From the NCBI RefSeq assembly GCF_000218895.1, contig NC_015703.1, forward strand, positions 124,001 to 188,000: a DNA stretch of 64,000 bases, in the 5' to 3' direction. This document shows, in pieces, positions 42,772 through 51,795 of this stretch. Numbering within the stretch: position 1 is the first letter of the stretch; each line of letters begins with the position of its first letter. The translations under genes were made by a program, and so were the position numbers. This stretch comes from Runella slithyformis DSM 19594 (GTDB lineage Bacteria > Bacteroidota > Bacteroidia > Cytophagales > Spirosomataceae). The notes beneath the pieces were generated by a model. It searched no databases. It had not been told where the DNA came from and worked only from the letters and a program-made list of their open reading frames with translations.

Positions 42772-45700
42772 ATGAAAACCCAAACACTTTCCGTATTGCA
42801 GGAGCGCATTGGTGAGTATAAACGGAAATTCTATCTGAATCAACTCGTCAAAGGTGTGATCTTTGCGGCCGCTTTTGTGCTGTCGGCTTACCTGTTTGTC
42901 AACACCATCGAGTACTTCGGGCGCTTTAGTTCTGCCGTGCGCGGCACCCTTTTCTTTGGTTTTTTAGCCATACTCGGCTACGCGTTGGCGCGTTGGGTCG
43001 TTACGCCTTTGGTACATCTTTATGGTTTGCGAAAGTCCCTTTCCGACGAGGAAGCCGCCGGCCAGATCGGAAATTTCTTTCCGGAGATCGGCGATAAGCT
43101 CCTCAACACTTTGCAGTTACGCAACCTTTCCGGCGCACAAACCGATCTGATAGAAGCCAGTATTCAACAAAAATCAAAGCAACTGCTGATCGTTCGGTTT
43201 TCGGATGCCGTTAAAATCGACCAAAACCGTCGTTACCTCAAGTATGCGATCTATCCGTTGGCAGCCATTGGATTGGTGTTGCTCATCAACCCCCGTTTTT
43301 TCGCCAACAGCTCCGACCGTATCATTCACTTTGAAAAAGAATACAACGACGCTCCGTTCACGTTCAAATTGGACAATAAGAACCTGAAGGCATTCCGCAA
43401 CGAAGACTTTACCTTACAGGTTTCACTGGCCGGCGGTGCCTTGCCGGAAGCCGTGTACGTGGTTCACAACAAAGCCAAGTTTAAGCTGGAACCCGAAGAC
43501 GCCGATACGTACAGTTATACCTTTAAAAATGTGCAGCGTCCCATTGAATTTCAGTTTGAAGCCGCAGGCTATAAATCAAGCGATTATAAACTGCTGGTAG
43601 CCGAACGTCCGAATTTATTGTCGTTTGATGTGACTCTTCAATATCCGGCGTATTTGGGTAAACCGGCCGAACAATTGAGCAACGTCGGAAACCTGACCGT
43701 ACCGGAAGGAACCACCGTTACGTGGGATTTCAACACTGACGCCACCGAAGAAATGGCGTTGGCCTTTGAAGGCGACAAAAAAGTATACCCGGCCGAAAGT
43801 AAACTCACGGGCGGCTATGAGTTTCAGAAAAATGTACGTCGTTCGGGCAATTATGAGATAAAACTCAAAAACGACGAGTCCGATAATCGTGAGAAGATCA
43901 GCTATTTCCTCAATGTCATCAACGATAAGCACCCCACCCTTACTTTAGAAAATTATCAGGATACGACCCTGTACAACTACTTCGTATTGGGCGGCAACAT
44001 TGCCGACGATTATGGTTTCTCCAACCTCCGCGTTTTTTACAATTTACGCCGCAAAGGGGACAAAACCGATGCAAAGAAAGCCGTTTACAAAGGGTTTGGC
44101 ATTCCGTTCAACAAATCAACCACCAACCAGACCTTCTATTTTCAATGGTACGTAGACAGCCTCCGCCTCACTCCCGGAGACCGCATCGAGTACTACGTGC
44201 AGGTATGGGACAATGACGGCGTAAACGGGCCCAAATCGGCCAAATCACGCATGATCGATTTTGCCGTACCTTCCAAAGAAGAAGTGCGTGCCGAAGCGGA
44301 AAAATCAGCTGAAAAAACCGAGGCACAGATCAACAAAACCCTCCAAAAAGCCAAGAGTTTGCAGAAAGAGTTGGAGAAACTCGATCAACGTCTGAAAAGC
44401 GAACGCGAACTTGATTTTCAGGATAAAAAACAAATCGAAGACCTGCTCAAAAAGCGTGAGGAGCTCATGAATGACATGAAGAGCATGCAGGAGCAGGCCC
44501 AAACCGCGCAGGAAAAGCAGGAACGATTTGCGGAGCAGAGTCCCGAAATGAAACAAAAGATGGAGCAGTTGCAAAAACTGATGAAAGAACTGCTCGACCC
44601 TGAAACCAAAAAACTATATGACCAACTCGAAAAACTCCTCCAGCAACAGCAGCAGGATGACAAAATGCAGGAGTTGATGAATAAGCTGAAAAACAAGGAA
44701 TTCAACGCCCAAAAAGAAATTGAGAAAGCGTTGGAAATGTTCAAACAGCTTCAGCTTCAGCAAAAAGCCGAACAAATTCAGAAAGACCTGAACGAAATGG
44801 CCGAAAAGCAGGAAAAGTTGGCCGAAAAAACCGAAAAAGAAGCCAAAGACCAGGAAAATAAAGACCAAAAAGGCAAGGATCAGGAAGCAAAAGATCAGAA
44901 GGATAAGGACGGAAAAGAAGATTCCAAGCAGGAAGAGCTCAAAAAAGAGCAGGAAGAGTTGAACAAAGAGTTTGAAGAAACTAAAAAGGATATCGAAGAA
45001 CTCGAAAAGCTGAACGAAGAATTGGCCGACAAGCAGGAAATGGATACCGGCAAGGAAGAACAGCAGGAAGTGGACAAAGAGCAGCAAAACAGCTCGAAAC
45101 AACTTCAGCAAAAGCAGAATAAAAATGCCTCGCAATCGCAGAAAAAAGCCGCCAAGTCCATGAAAAAAATGGCGAAGCAGATGCAGGAGTCGATGGAAAG
45201 TGCCGAAATGCAGGAAATGGACGAAAACATGGACAACCTGCGCGATATTCTGGAAAACCTGATTCACCTTTCCTTTGACCAGGAACGTGTCATGAAGGAT
45301 TTCAGAGGCGTAAATTTGCAGGATCCCCGTTTCATAAAATTGGCGCAGGAGCAGCTCAAACTTCAGGACGACGCCAAGGTCATCGAAGACAGTCTGTACG
45401 CTTTGGCCAAGCGGGTGATGCAAATTCAAACCTTCGTGACCCGCGAGCTCAACGACATGAAGTTTCACATGACCGAAAGCACCCGCTACATCCGCGAACG
45501 CCGACTCAATATGGCCACCAGCAAGCAGCAGTTTGCCATGACCTCCATCAACAACCTGTCATTGATGCTGAGCCAAACGCTTCAGCAAATGCAGGCCGCC
45601 ATGATGGCGATGGCGAGTCCGGGCAGCGGCAGCAAAAAAGGCAACAAAGGCAAAGGGAAAAGCCCCGGCAACTTAGGCGAACTCCAAAAACAGCTCAATA

Positions 45701-46197
45701 ACCGAATCCAGCAATTGCAGAAGGGGCAAGGGCAGGGACAGGGCGGCATGGGTGGACGCCAGATGTCGGAGCAACTGGCGCAAATGGCGGCCGAACAGGC
45801 ACGTATCCGTCAGATGCTGAAAGAGTTGATGGATTCTCAAAAAGGCTCGGAAGGCGGTCGGAAGGTAGGCAATGAGGTCAAAGAGTTGATGGATAAAATG
45901 GACGAAACCGAAACCGATCTCGTAAACAAACGCATCAACCCGACGGTCATCAAACGTCAGGAAGAAATTATAACCCGGTTGTTGGAATCCGAAAAAGCTT
46001 TACGCCAGCAGGAAGAAGATACGCAGCGCAAGTCTGAAACCGCCAAACCTCAGCCACGCAATCCGCCCGCAGAGTTTGAACAATACGTCAAAGACAAACA
46101 GCGGCAAACCGAACTGTTGCGCACCGTACCGCCAAGTTTTGCCCCTTTCTATAAACGCGAAGCCGATAACTATTTTAAGAAAACGGGCGAGAAGTAA
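42772..46197 (+). CDS. DUF4175 family large membrane/coiled-coil protein
   Basis: 1141 residues: three N-terminal membrane segments (about 28-46, 60-80, 155-175), a beta-rich middle region to about 500, then a very long Lys/Glu/Gln-rich coiled coil (about 510-900) and a Gly/Gln-rich stretch (GQGQGQGGMGGRQM) near 985. The overall plan matches the DUF4175 family of Bacteroidetes, whose role is unknown; a scaffold at the inner membrane is plausible. It has its own promoter-like TAnnTTTG upstream and a terminator after it. Confidence 0.87.
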   Translation: MKTQTLSVLQERIGEYKRKFYLNQLVKGVIFAAAFVLSAYLFVNTIEYFGRFSSAVRGTLFFGFLAILGYALARWVVTPLVHLYGLRKSLSDEEAAGQIGNFFPEIGDKLLNTLQLRNLSGAQTDLIEASIQQKSKQLLIVRFSDAVKIDQNRRYLKYAIYPLAAIGLVLLINPRFFANSSDRIIHFEKEYNDAPFTFKLDNKNLKAFRNEDFTLQVSLAGGALPEAVYVVHNKAKFKLEPEDADTYSYTFKNVQRPIEFQFEAAGYKSSDYKLLVAERPNLLSFDVTLQYPAYLGKPAEQLSNVGNLTVPEGTTVTWDFNTDATEEMALAFEGDKKVYPAESKLTGGYEFQKNVRRSGNYEIKLKNDESDNREKISYFLNVINDKHPTLTLENYQDTTLYNYFVLGGNIADDYGFSNLRVFYNLRRKGDKTDAKKAVYKGFGIPFNKSTTNQTFYFQWYVDSLRLTPGDRIEYYVQVWDNDGVNGPKSAKSRMIDFAVPSKEEVRAEAEKSAEKTEAQINKTLQKAKSLQKELEKLDQRLKSERELDFQDKKQIEDLLKKREELMNDMKSMQEQAQTAQEKQERFAEQSPEMKQKMEQLQKLMKELLDPETKKLYDQLEKLLQQQQQDDKMQELMNKLKNKEFNAQKEIEKALEMFKQLQLQQKAEQIQKDLNEMAEKQEKLAEKTEKEAKDQENKDQKGKDQEAKDQKDKDGKEDSKQEELKKEQEELNKEFEETKKDIEELEKLNEELADKQEMDTGKEEQQEVDKEQQNSSKQLQQKQNKNASQSQKKAAKSMKKMAKQMQESMESAEMQEMDENMDNLRDILENLIHLSFDQERVMKDFRGVNLQDPRFIKLAQEQLKLQDDAKVIEDSLYALAKRVMQIQTFVTRELNDMKFHMTESTRYIRERRLNMATSKQQFAMTSINNLSLMLSQTLQQMQAAMMAMASPGSGSKKGNKGKGKSPGNLGELQKQLNNRIQQLQKGQGQGQGGMGGRQMSEQLAQMAAEQARIRQMLKELMDSQKGSEGGRKVGNEVKELMDKMDETETDLVNKRINPTVIKRQEEIITRLLESEKALRQQEEDTQRKSETAKPQPRNPPAEFEQYVKDKQRQTELLRTVPPSFAPFYKREADNYFKKTGEK

Positions 46198-46218
46198 ACG
46201 AGATAACATTGCATTTTT

Positions 46219-46262
46219 AAACCAAAGAGGCTGAACCGACCATTGGCCTCTTTGGTTTTTTG
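46219..46262 (+). terminator. Rho-independent terminator after the DUF4175 gene
   Basis: AAACCAAAGAGGC (46219-46231) pairs with GCCTCTTTGGTTT (46246-46258), 14-nt loop, followed by more T. Confidence 0.85.
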
Positions 46263-46311
46263 CTTACTGCCCCTTTTTAAATTCATTAAGTGGTTGCCAT
46301 TGCCAAGTACA

Positions 46312-47487
46312 ATGCTATCTAACGAACAAATCAACTTTATTCAAAAACACAGTTCGGCCGATCCTACCTCTTTACGACTCAAATACGGGAAAGAGCGGGA
46401 AGCGGTCATTGCCCAAATTGAGGCTCGGCAAAAAGCGCGCACGAAACTCCCGCGCTGGTGTGACGAGCCTCGTCTGGTCTTTCCGGCTGCGGTTTCGGTA
46501 GAGCAAAGCTCCTCCGAAGTTACGGCCCGCTATAAAACCGAAATCATGAGCCGTTTGGGCTCGCAGTCCATTATTGATGCCACCGGCGGCATGGGCATTG
46601 ATTCTTTTTCTTTCTCAAACTGTTTTGAGTCCGTTACGTACATTGAGCGTAACGACCGGCTTGTCGAACGGGCCCGTTATAATTTTTCCGTCCTTGGGGC
46701 GGGCAATATTGACTGTGTATGTAATGATTCCATTGCTTTTCTAAGCCAATGGGAAGGTAAAGCCGATTGGCTTTACCTGGACCCCGCCCGCCGTACCGCT
46801 GACCAACGTCGGGTCGTGGGCTTGGCCGATTGTGAGCCGGATATTACCAAACATCTGCCATTATTTTTAGAGAAAGCACCGCGCATTCTTATCAAAGTCT
46901 CTCCTTTGGTAGACCTTACCCAAACCCTGCTGGAAGTGCCGCACATCACCTCCATTCATGTAGTGGCCGTTGACAATGAATGCAAAGAAGTATTGTTGGA
47001 AATCAGTACACCTTCTCCCAAACTGACCGTTAAAACCGTTAATTTCAAAAACGACGGCAGTCGCCAAATGTTTGAATTTAACCGAGCTGCCGAGCCTGAT
47101 ACCCCTGTGGCATTCAGCAATCCACTTGCCTATGTGTACGAACCTAACGCGGCCATATTAAAAGCCGGTGCGTTCAAATCAGTGGCGTCGACCTTTCAAA
47201 TCGCAAAGATTGCCCCTCACAGTCACCTTTATACTTCGGAAAGTTTACTCCCTCAATTTCCGGGAAGAGCCTTTGAGGTAATAAATACGGTAAAAGCTGA
47301 TGCAAAAGCACTTACACCTTATCTCGCCAACGAAAAAGCAAACCTTACCCTTCGAAATTTCCCGGGAACCACCGATGAACTTCGCAAAAAACTGAAACTA
47401 AAAGACGGTGGTAACGTATATTTGCTGGCTACAACGCTTGCCAATGGTGATAAAAGACTGTTGGTTTGCAAAAAAGTCAACGAGTGA
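46312..47487 (+). CDS. THUMP-like class I SAM-dependent methyltransferase
   Basis: 391 residues. The SAM-binding motif is IIDATGGMGIDSFSF near residue 90, then VTYIERNDRLVERARYN, and the catalytic-type DPARR in WLYLDPARRTADQRRV. The C-terminal part (NFPGTTDELRKKLKLKDGGN) is the THUMP-like domain. This family is thought to methylate RNA; the target is not known to me. The ATG at 46312 (MLSNEQINFIQ) is chosen because the family begins here; the longer frame starts inside the upstream terminator. Confidence 0.88.
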   Translation: MLSNEQINFIQKHSSADPTSLRLKYGKEREAVIAQIEARQKARTKLPRWCDEPRLVFPAAVSVEQSSSEVTARYKTEIMSRLGSQSIIDATGGMGIDSFSFSNCFESVTYIERNDRLVERARYNFSVLGAGNIDCVCNDSIAFLSQWEGKADWLYLDPARRTADQRRVVGLADCEPDITKHLPLFLEKAPRILIKVSPLVDLTQTLLEVPHITSIHVVAVDNECKEVLLEISTPSPKLTVKTVNFKNDGSRQMFEFNRAAEPDTPVAFSNPLAYVYEPNAAILKAGAFKSVASTFQIAKIAPHSHLYTSESLLPQFPGRAFEVINTVKADAKALTPYLANEKANLTLRNFPGTTDELRKKLKLKDGGNVYLLATTLANGDKRLLVCKKVNE

Positions 47488-47569
47488 TTTTATCCGGCAA
47501 AGGCATTCATCCTGCTGCGCCGGGACGAATCTCCGCTCAATCAGTGTATCACGACTTACTGTTACTTTC

Positions 47570-48094
47570 ATGTTTTTCGAACGTATCCCGGGTAAAGAAT
47601 ATCCCAAAGAACCCGAATCACGAATGATCATTCGCTTTCAGGATTGCGACCCCTTACAGCACCTCAACAATGCCAAATACTTTGATTATTATTTCAACGC
47701 CCGGGAAGATCAGGTAGCCAAGCTCTACGAATTCAATTTCGGGCGACTGTTTCGTGAATTGGGCCAAAGCTGGGTGGTGTATCAACATCAGATCGCCTAC
47801 GTTCGTCCTGCCATGGTAAGTGAGTGGGTCCGGATTACCTCCCGATTAATCTATTACAATCAGGATACTATCGTAACCGAATACTACATGACCGATGATA
47901 CCCGTACCCAACTTAAAAACGTACTGTGGGTAACGTCCAAATACATTGATGTCCGCCTGGGAGAACGGGTTACCCACCCTCCCACCGTCATGGATTATTT
48001 AGAAACTACCTGTTTGCCCAATGTCGATTTCCACCATTGGAACTTCAATGAGCGCATTCGGGAAATAAAGGGAGATCTGAAAGCAAAAGGGTAA
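47570..48094 (+). CDS. Acyl-CoA thioesterase, hotdog fold
   Basis: 174 residues. RFQDCDPLQHLNNAKYFDYY carries the 4HBT-type D-x-D...H-x-N site, followed by a WVVYQHQIAYVRPAMVSEWV strand pair. It should hydrolyse acyl-CoA or act on a related thioester in the cytoplasm. The ATG at 47570 gives a proper family start (MFFERIPGKEY); the upstream part of the frame overlaps the methyltransferase gene and is a shadow. Confidence 0.88.
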   Translation: MFFERIPGKEYPKEPESRMIIRFQDCDPLQHLNNAKYFDYYFNAREDQVAKLYEFNFGRLFRELGQSWVVYQHQIAYVRPAMVSEWVRITSRLIYYNQDTIVTEYYMTDDTRTQLKNVLWVTSKYIDVRLGERVTHPPTVMDYLETTCLPNVDFHHWNFNERIREIKGDLKAKG

Positions 48095-48141
48095 AGCCCT
48101 TCCCGCTTAGCATTTCCTCATCATTAACCCATTTGTTTCAT

Positions 48142-48996
48142 ATGAAGTGGCTTCAAAACATGATTTTCATTATCAATTACTACCTCCAACGAGCTCATTG
48201 GCTTAGCTTGGATGTAGTCGTTGGAGCCATGGTGACTCACGTGATTGCGAGCCGTTTGCCCGACGGGCACGGGAAAGTGTCGTGGGTGTCAACCGCCCTG
48301 GCAGGAATCGCCGTATTCATGATCTACGTCGTGGATCGTTTGCTGGACAATCGCAAACCGGACCACTCCCCTACACCGCGCCATGCGTTTCACGTCAAAC
48401 ATGAGGGATTGTTGATAAAGGTATTGTCAGGTCTCGGCGCGGTGGCCTGTGTGCTTCTTTTTTGGGTGCCTGCCAAGGTCCTTTGGTTTGGGCTGGGACT
48501 GACGGGTTTGGTCGCCCTTTATTTGTGGTTTGCGTTCAAAATTTCGGTTACCCATATCGCTCAGGTTTTTAAAGAGCCGCTGGTGGCGCTTGTATACACC
48601 GCAGGCATCTGGGGACCGGCCATCCTGACCCAGACTACCCTTGCGTGGGAAAGTTCCGTCCTGATGGCTTTATATGGGTTATTGGCCTTTCAGAATTTAT
48701 TGCTGTTCTCCTGGTTTGAGTCATTGGAATTGGAAGAAGGATTTTCCCTGGCCATTGCGTGGGGCACCGAAACGGTTTCTGCCGCCTTAAATTGGCTTTT
48801 GTGGTTGATCGTTGCCGGCGCATTGTGCGTACTCTTTTTCACCTCGTATCGCTATTGCGTCAGGGCTGCCATCGTGGTGACGGTCATGAGCGCCTGTACA
48901 CATTGGCTGAAACGCTCTTCGGCCACCGCTTTGCCGGATGAACGCTACCGGCGATTGGGAGACGGTATTTTTCTGATCACCCTTTGGCTATTGTAG
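48142..48996 (+). CDS. Polytopic membrane protein, possibly UbiA-like
   Basis: 284 residues with seven or eight hydrophobic segments. The early loop FMIYVVDRLLDNRKPD and the following HAFHVKH recall the Asp-rich first loop of UbiA prenyltransferases (YxxDRxxD), but the second Asp motif is not evident. A real UbiA assignment is therefore weak. The ATG at 48142 is used (TTG at 48133 is also possible). No clear pathway partner nearby. Confidence 0.7.
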   Translation: MKWLQNMIFIINYYLQRAHWLSLDVVVGAMVTHVIASRLPDGHGKVSWVSTALAGIAVFMIYVVDRLLDNRKPDHSPTPRHAFHVKHEGLLIKVLSGLGAVACVLLFWVPAKVLWFGLGLTGLVALYLWFAFKISVTHIAQVFKEPLVALVYTAGIWGPAILTQTTLAWESSVLMALYGLLAFQNLLLFSWFESLELEEGFSLAIAWGTETVSAALNWLLWLIVAGALCVLFFTSYRYCVRAAIVVTVMSACTHWLKRSSATALPDERYRRLGDGIFLITLWLL

Positions 48997-49031
48997 GCCA
49001 TTCGGAATCATGAACATTGAATCAAGCCTGA

Positions 49032-49283
49032 TTATTTTTTCTTTTTAATCGAAGGCTTTATAGTAGCCTTGGGTCTTACTTCTTTTTTAGGTTCGTACTT
49101 ACTCAAAACCGGCACCGCGCCACGGCGATTGCGTAAATACAAAAATCCAAACAGACACGACGAACTAAGCATTAATAGCCAATAGCTTTCCTGAAATTGC
49201 GTACGTCGGAATTCCATCACCCACAAAATAAAAAAGCCCAACGTGGCCCAACCGACCAAGCTCTCAACCAAAGGAGTTTTCAT
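49032..49283 (-). CDS. Small two-helix membrane protein
   Basis: 83 residues: two hydrophobic segments (about 9-24 and 36-50) and a Lys-rich cytoplasmic tail ending in KKKK. No family recognised. The ATG at 49283 (MKTPLVES) is chosen over the TTG at 49292. It is convergent with the UbiA-like gene and divergent from the glycogen synthase-like gene. Confidence 0.7.
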   Translation of the reverse strand: MKTPLVESLVGWATLGFFILWVMEFRRTQFQESYWLLMLSSSCLFGFLYLRNRRGAVPVLSKYEPKKEVRPKATIKPSIKKKK

Positions 49284-49359
49284 ATGATTCAATAAAAGAG
49301 AATTTGAGACAGCAAAGGTAATATCTTTCCACTATATCAAATAAATCTCTGGGAATATG

Positions 49360-49391
49360 ATTGAAAATCGCCAAAATTTTGTATAATTTTG
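49360..49391 (+). promoter_or_regulatory. Bacteroidetes-type promoter of the glycogen synthase-like gene
   Basis: ATTG (49360-49363) and TAATTTTG (49384-49391) fit the Bacteroidetes sigma-A elements TTTG and TAnnTTTG with a 20-bp spacer. The predicted start of transcription is about 40 bp before the ATG at 49437. Confidence 0.5.
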
Positions 49392-49436
49392 CAAAATTTT
49401 TCTTCAAACCAATCCTATCAAGCTTTACCAAAGCCT

Positions 49437-50246
49437 ATGAGTAAACTACGGATTTTGTATGTAGCCAGCGAGATAAATCCTTTTCTCCAAATTACTGAGG
49501 TGGCCGATTACGTAAGAAAACTTCCCCAAGCAATGCAGGAACGGGGCATGGAGATACGCATACTGGTGCCACGTTTTGGTCTCATTAACGAGCGCAAAAA
49601 CCGCCTTCACGAAGTAGTCCGCCTGTCAGGCATTAATATTTCAGTCGGGGACGACGAGAAACCGCTGGTAATCAAGGTCGCTTCCATTCCAAGCGCCAAA
49701 TTGCAAGTTTATTTTATTGATAACGAAGACTATTTTCATCGAAAGTCCGTTTTCTTAGACAAGGATAACAACTTTTTTGACGACAACGATGAGCGTGCCA
49801 TTTTCTTTTGTAAAGGTGTGCTTGAAACCGTCAAGAAGTTAGGCTGGGCACCCGATATCGTTCATTGCAACGACTGGATGACCGCTCTGATTCCTTTGTA
49901 CCTGAAAACCACGTACAAAAACGATCCGATGTTTAAGGATACAAAGTGCGTTTTCACCGTCTACAATAACGCTTTTAATTATAAATTTGAAGGTGATATT
50001 TTAGACAAAGCCAAAGCCATGGACGTCAGTGATGAGGCGTTGGCTCACTTACGTTCCGCTGATTTTGAAGGTTTTATCAAAATTGGTTGCGCGTATGCAG
50101 ATGCCGTAGTGAAAGCAGATGACGATTTTAGTGAAAGTTTAAACCGAATCCTTGATGAATTGCCCGAACGCAAGCTTGAACTGGTTGAAGAAGACGAAAA
50201 TTATACCGACGCTTATTACAACTTATACAATGAATTGGCCGGTTAA
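49437..50246 (+). CDS. Glycogen/starch synthase N-terminal domain-like protein
   Basis: A 269-residue protein matching only the first (GT5) domain of glycogen synthase: LRILYVASEINPF, IRILVPRFGLINERKN, GWAPDIVHCNDWMTALIPLYL and FTVYNNAFNYKFEG. The normal enzyme has about 470-480 residues; the C-terminal GT1 domain is absent. The ADP-glucose-binding K-x-G-G-L motif is replaced by FLQITEV, so catalysis by the usual mechanism is unlikely. Short members like this are common in Bacteroidetes. The ATG at 49437 is preceded by a fitting promoter. It overlaps the next gene by 17 nt. Confidence 0.87.
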   Translation: MSKLRILYVASEINPFLQITEVADYVRKLPQAMQERGMEIRILVPRFGLINERKNRLHEVVRLSGINISVGDDEKPLVIKVASIPSAKLQVYFIDNEDYFHRKSVFLDKDNNFFDDNDERAIFFCKGVLETVKKLGWAPDIVHCNDWMTALIPLYLKTTYKNDPMFKDTKCVFTVYNNAFNYKFEGDILDKAKAMDVSDEALAHLRSADFEGFIKIGCAYADAVVKADDDFSESLNRILDELPERKLELVEEDENYTDAYYNLYNELAG

Positions 50247-51588
50247 AACGGCCTGTTTTTTAGTCATCGTCTTAGCCGTTACGCTGGCTTCGTGCGAAGC
50301 TCCCAAAGAAATAGGACTTCCACCTGAAGTGATCGCTGAGGTACAGTTTACGGATACGGTCACTGTCCGTACAAGCACCGTTTTACTGGATTCCGTACGC
50401 ACTTCCAATACCCAACAATTGTTGGTCGGAAGCTACCGCGACCCACTTTTCGGTAAGGTCTCGGCCCAGCCCTTTTTTGAGATGGGGAGACCCTTGAATC
50501 TAAACGCCGATGGCAGTACCAACACGTACGTTTTTGATTCCCTCAATCTGGATGTTGCCTATTCGTATTTGTACGGAGATACCCTCAAACCTTTTGAGAT
50601 CAATCTTCATCGTCTGACGGATACACTGCGCACGGGCAAAACCTATTACAACAACAGCAGTATTCCGTACGAAGCCGCTCCGTTGGCCACGGTAAAATTC
50701 AATCCGACCCCTTCTACCAAGAATACGTTCCAGTTTAAACTCCCCAAAACCTTGGGACAGCAACTTCTGGATCAAAATGGAAAAGCGGAAGTCAATACTG
50801 CCGTTAAATTTGCCCAGGTGCTAAAAGGCTTCACGTTAGTTCCGTCGGCAAACAACGGGATGGTAATGGGATTTGGGCCCTCCACTTCCGGTATAAGTCT
50901 TAATCTTTACTATCACAAAACCAATGATACTATTGCGTACATCTTTCAGATACCTGTTTTAAAGCGATTTAACCAAACCAAGGCCGACCGTCAGGGCACG
51001 GCACTGAGTTCGATCCAGCCGCTAAAGCCCCTTTCCGCCGCACAAACGGGTGGAATGAATTATATTCAGGATGCCCTTGGAGTCGTAACCAAACTTGAGT
51101 TTCCTTATTTAGCCAAATTATTTAAAGAGGATCGTGTCGCCATTAACCGTGCTGAATTAAGCATTGTGCCCAATCAGCCGGAACACGTTGGCGGTTTGTA
51201 TGGATTACCCACCGCGTTGACAATGGCCGAGACGGACGGGACGAGCCGACTGTTGCGCTCAAAAGGAGATACAGAATTACTGCTGTCCGTCGACGGTTCC
51301 ACATTCCAATCGTACATCTTACCGCAGATCGTACCGTATAACTCCAAATTCCGCAATTATAATTTTATCCTTACCACCCATTTGCAGGCCGTTTCCATTG
51401 GCTTTAAAAAAAGTACCGGATTGTTATTAATGCCGGTGAGTTCGGCTCCCACGCTGCAGGGATACGTCAATAACAATCAGGCGCTGACAAGTTTTCATCC
51501 ATTCCTCAATAACAAAGTGGATCGTTTCACCATTACACCTACGCCGGAAAATGTCAAATTACGGATATTTTATACCGTGACGAAGTAA
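50230..51588 (+). CDS. DUF4270 lipoprotein
   Basis: 452 residues: lipoprotein signal with Cys22 (LAVTLASCEAPKEIG), then GLPPEVIAEVQFTDTVTVRTSTVLLDSVRTSN and LLVGSYRDPLFGKVSAQPFFEM, typical DUF4270 words. Probably surface-exposed or periplasmic; the function is unknown. Its ATG at 50230 lies inside the end of the glycogen synthase-like gene, so translation is coupled. DUF4270 and glgA-like genes are frequent neighbours in this phylum (recalled). Confidence 0.9.
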   Translation: MNWPVKTACFLVIVLAVTLASCEAPKEIGLPPEVIAEVQFTDTVTVRTSTVLLDSVRTSNTQQLLVGSYRDPLFGKVSAQPFFEMGRPLNLNADGSTNTYVFDSLNLDVAYSYLYGDTLKPFEINLHRLTDTLRTGKTYYNNSSIPYEAAPLATVKFNPTPSTKNTFQFKLPKTLGQQLLDQNGKAEVNTAVKFAQVLKGFTLVPSANNGMVMGFGPSTSGISLNLYYHKTNDTIAYIFQIPVLKRFNQTKADRQGTALSSIQPLKPLSAAQTGGMNYIQDALGVVTKLEFPYLAKLFKEDRVAINRAELSIVPNQPEHVGGLYGLPTALTMAETDGTSRLLRSKGDTELLLSVDGSTFQSYILPQIVPYNSKFRNYNFILTTHLQAVSIGFKKSTGLLLMPVSSAPTLQGYVNNNQALTSFHPFLNNKVDRFTITPTPENVKLRIFYTVTK

Positions 51589-51612
51589 AGAAGTTGACCA
51601 TACTAAATGCAC

Positions 51613-51650
51613 AAAAAGGGAGCGGAAAAATTTTCGCCCCCTTTTTGTTT
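51613..51650 (+). terminator. Terminator after the DUF4270 gene
   Basis: AAAAAGGGAGCG (51613-51624) pairs with CGCCCCCTTTTT (51635-51646) with one mismatch; 10-nt loop; T-rich tail. Confidence 0.85.
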
Positions 51651-51795
51651 TTGCAGTATTTCAGTATTTTTCGAGAATTTTAGGTAAATTCATTGTACTA
51701 AAATAAGTTTTTAAAAAAAATTTTCAGGGCTCATTAGGTTGATATTTTTTTTTAAAAACACCGGGCCACTCAATTCATCTAAAACATCTCTCTCT

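Noticed and set aside
44614-45468. A 284-codon hydrophobic open frame on the minus strand
   Set aside because: It is the antisense of the Lys/Glu/Gln-rich coiled coil of the DUF4175 gene; antisense of such codons gives Leu/Phe-rich frames that mimic membrane proteins.
51651-51795. A glmS ribozyme in the leader of glmS
   Set aside because: The leader is AT-rich and short of the GC-rich pseudoknot core expected; the ribozyme is known mainly from Gram-positive bacteria.
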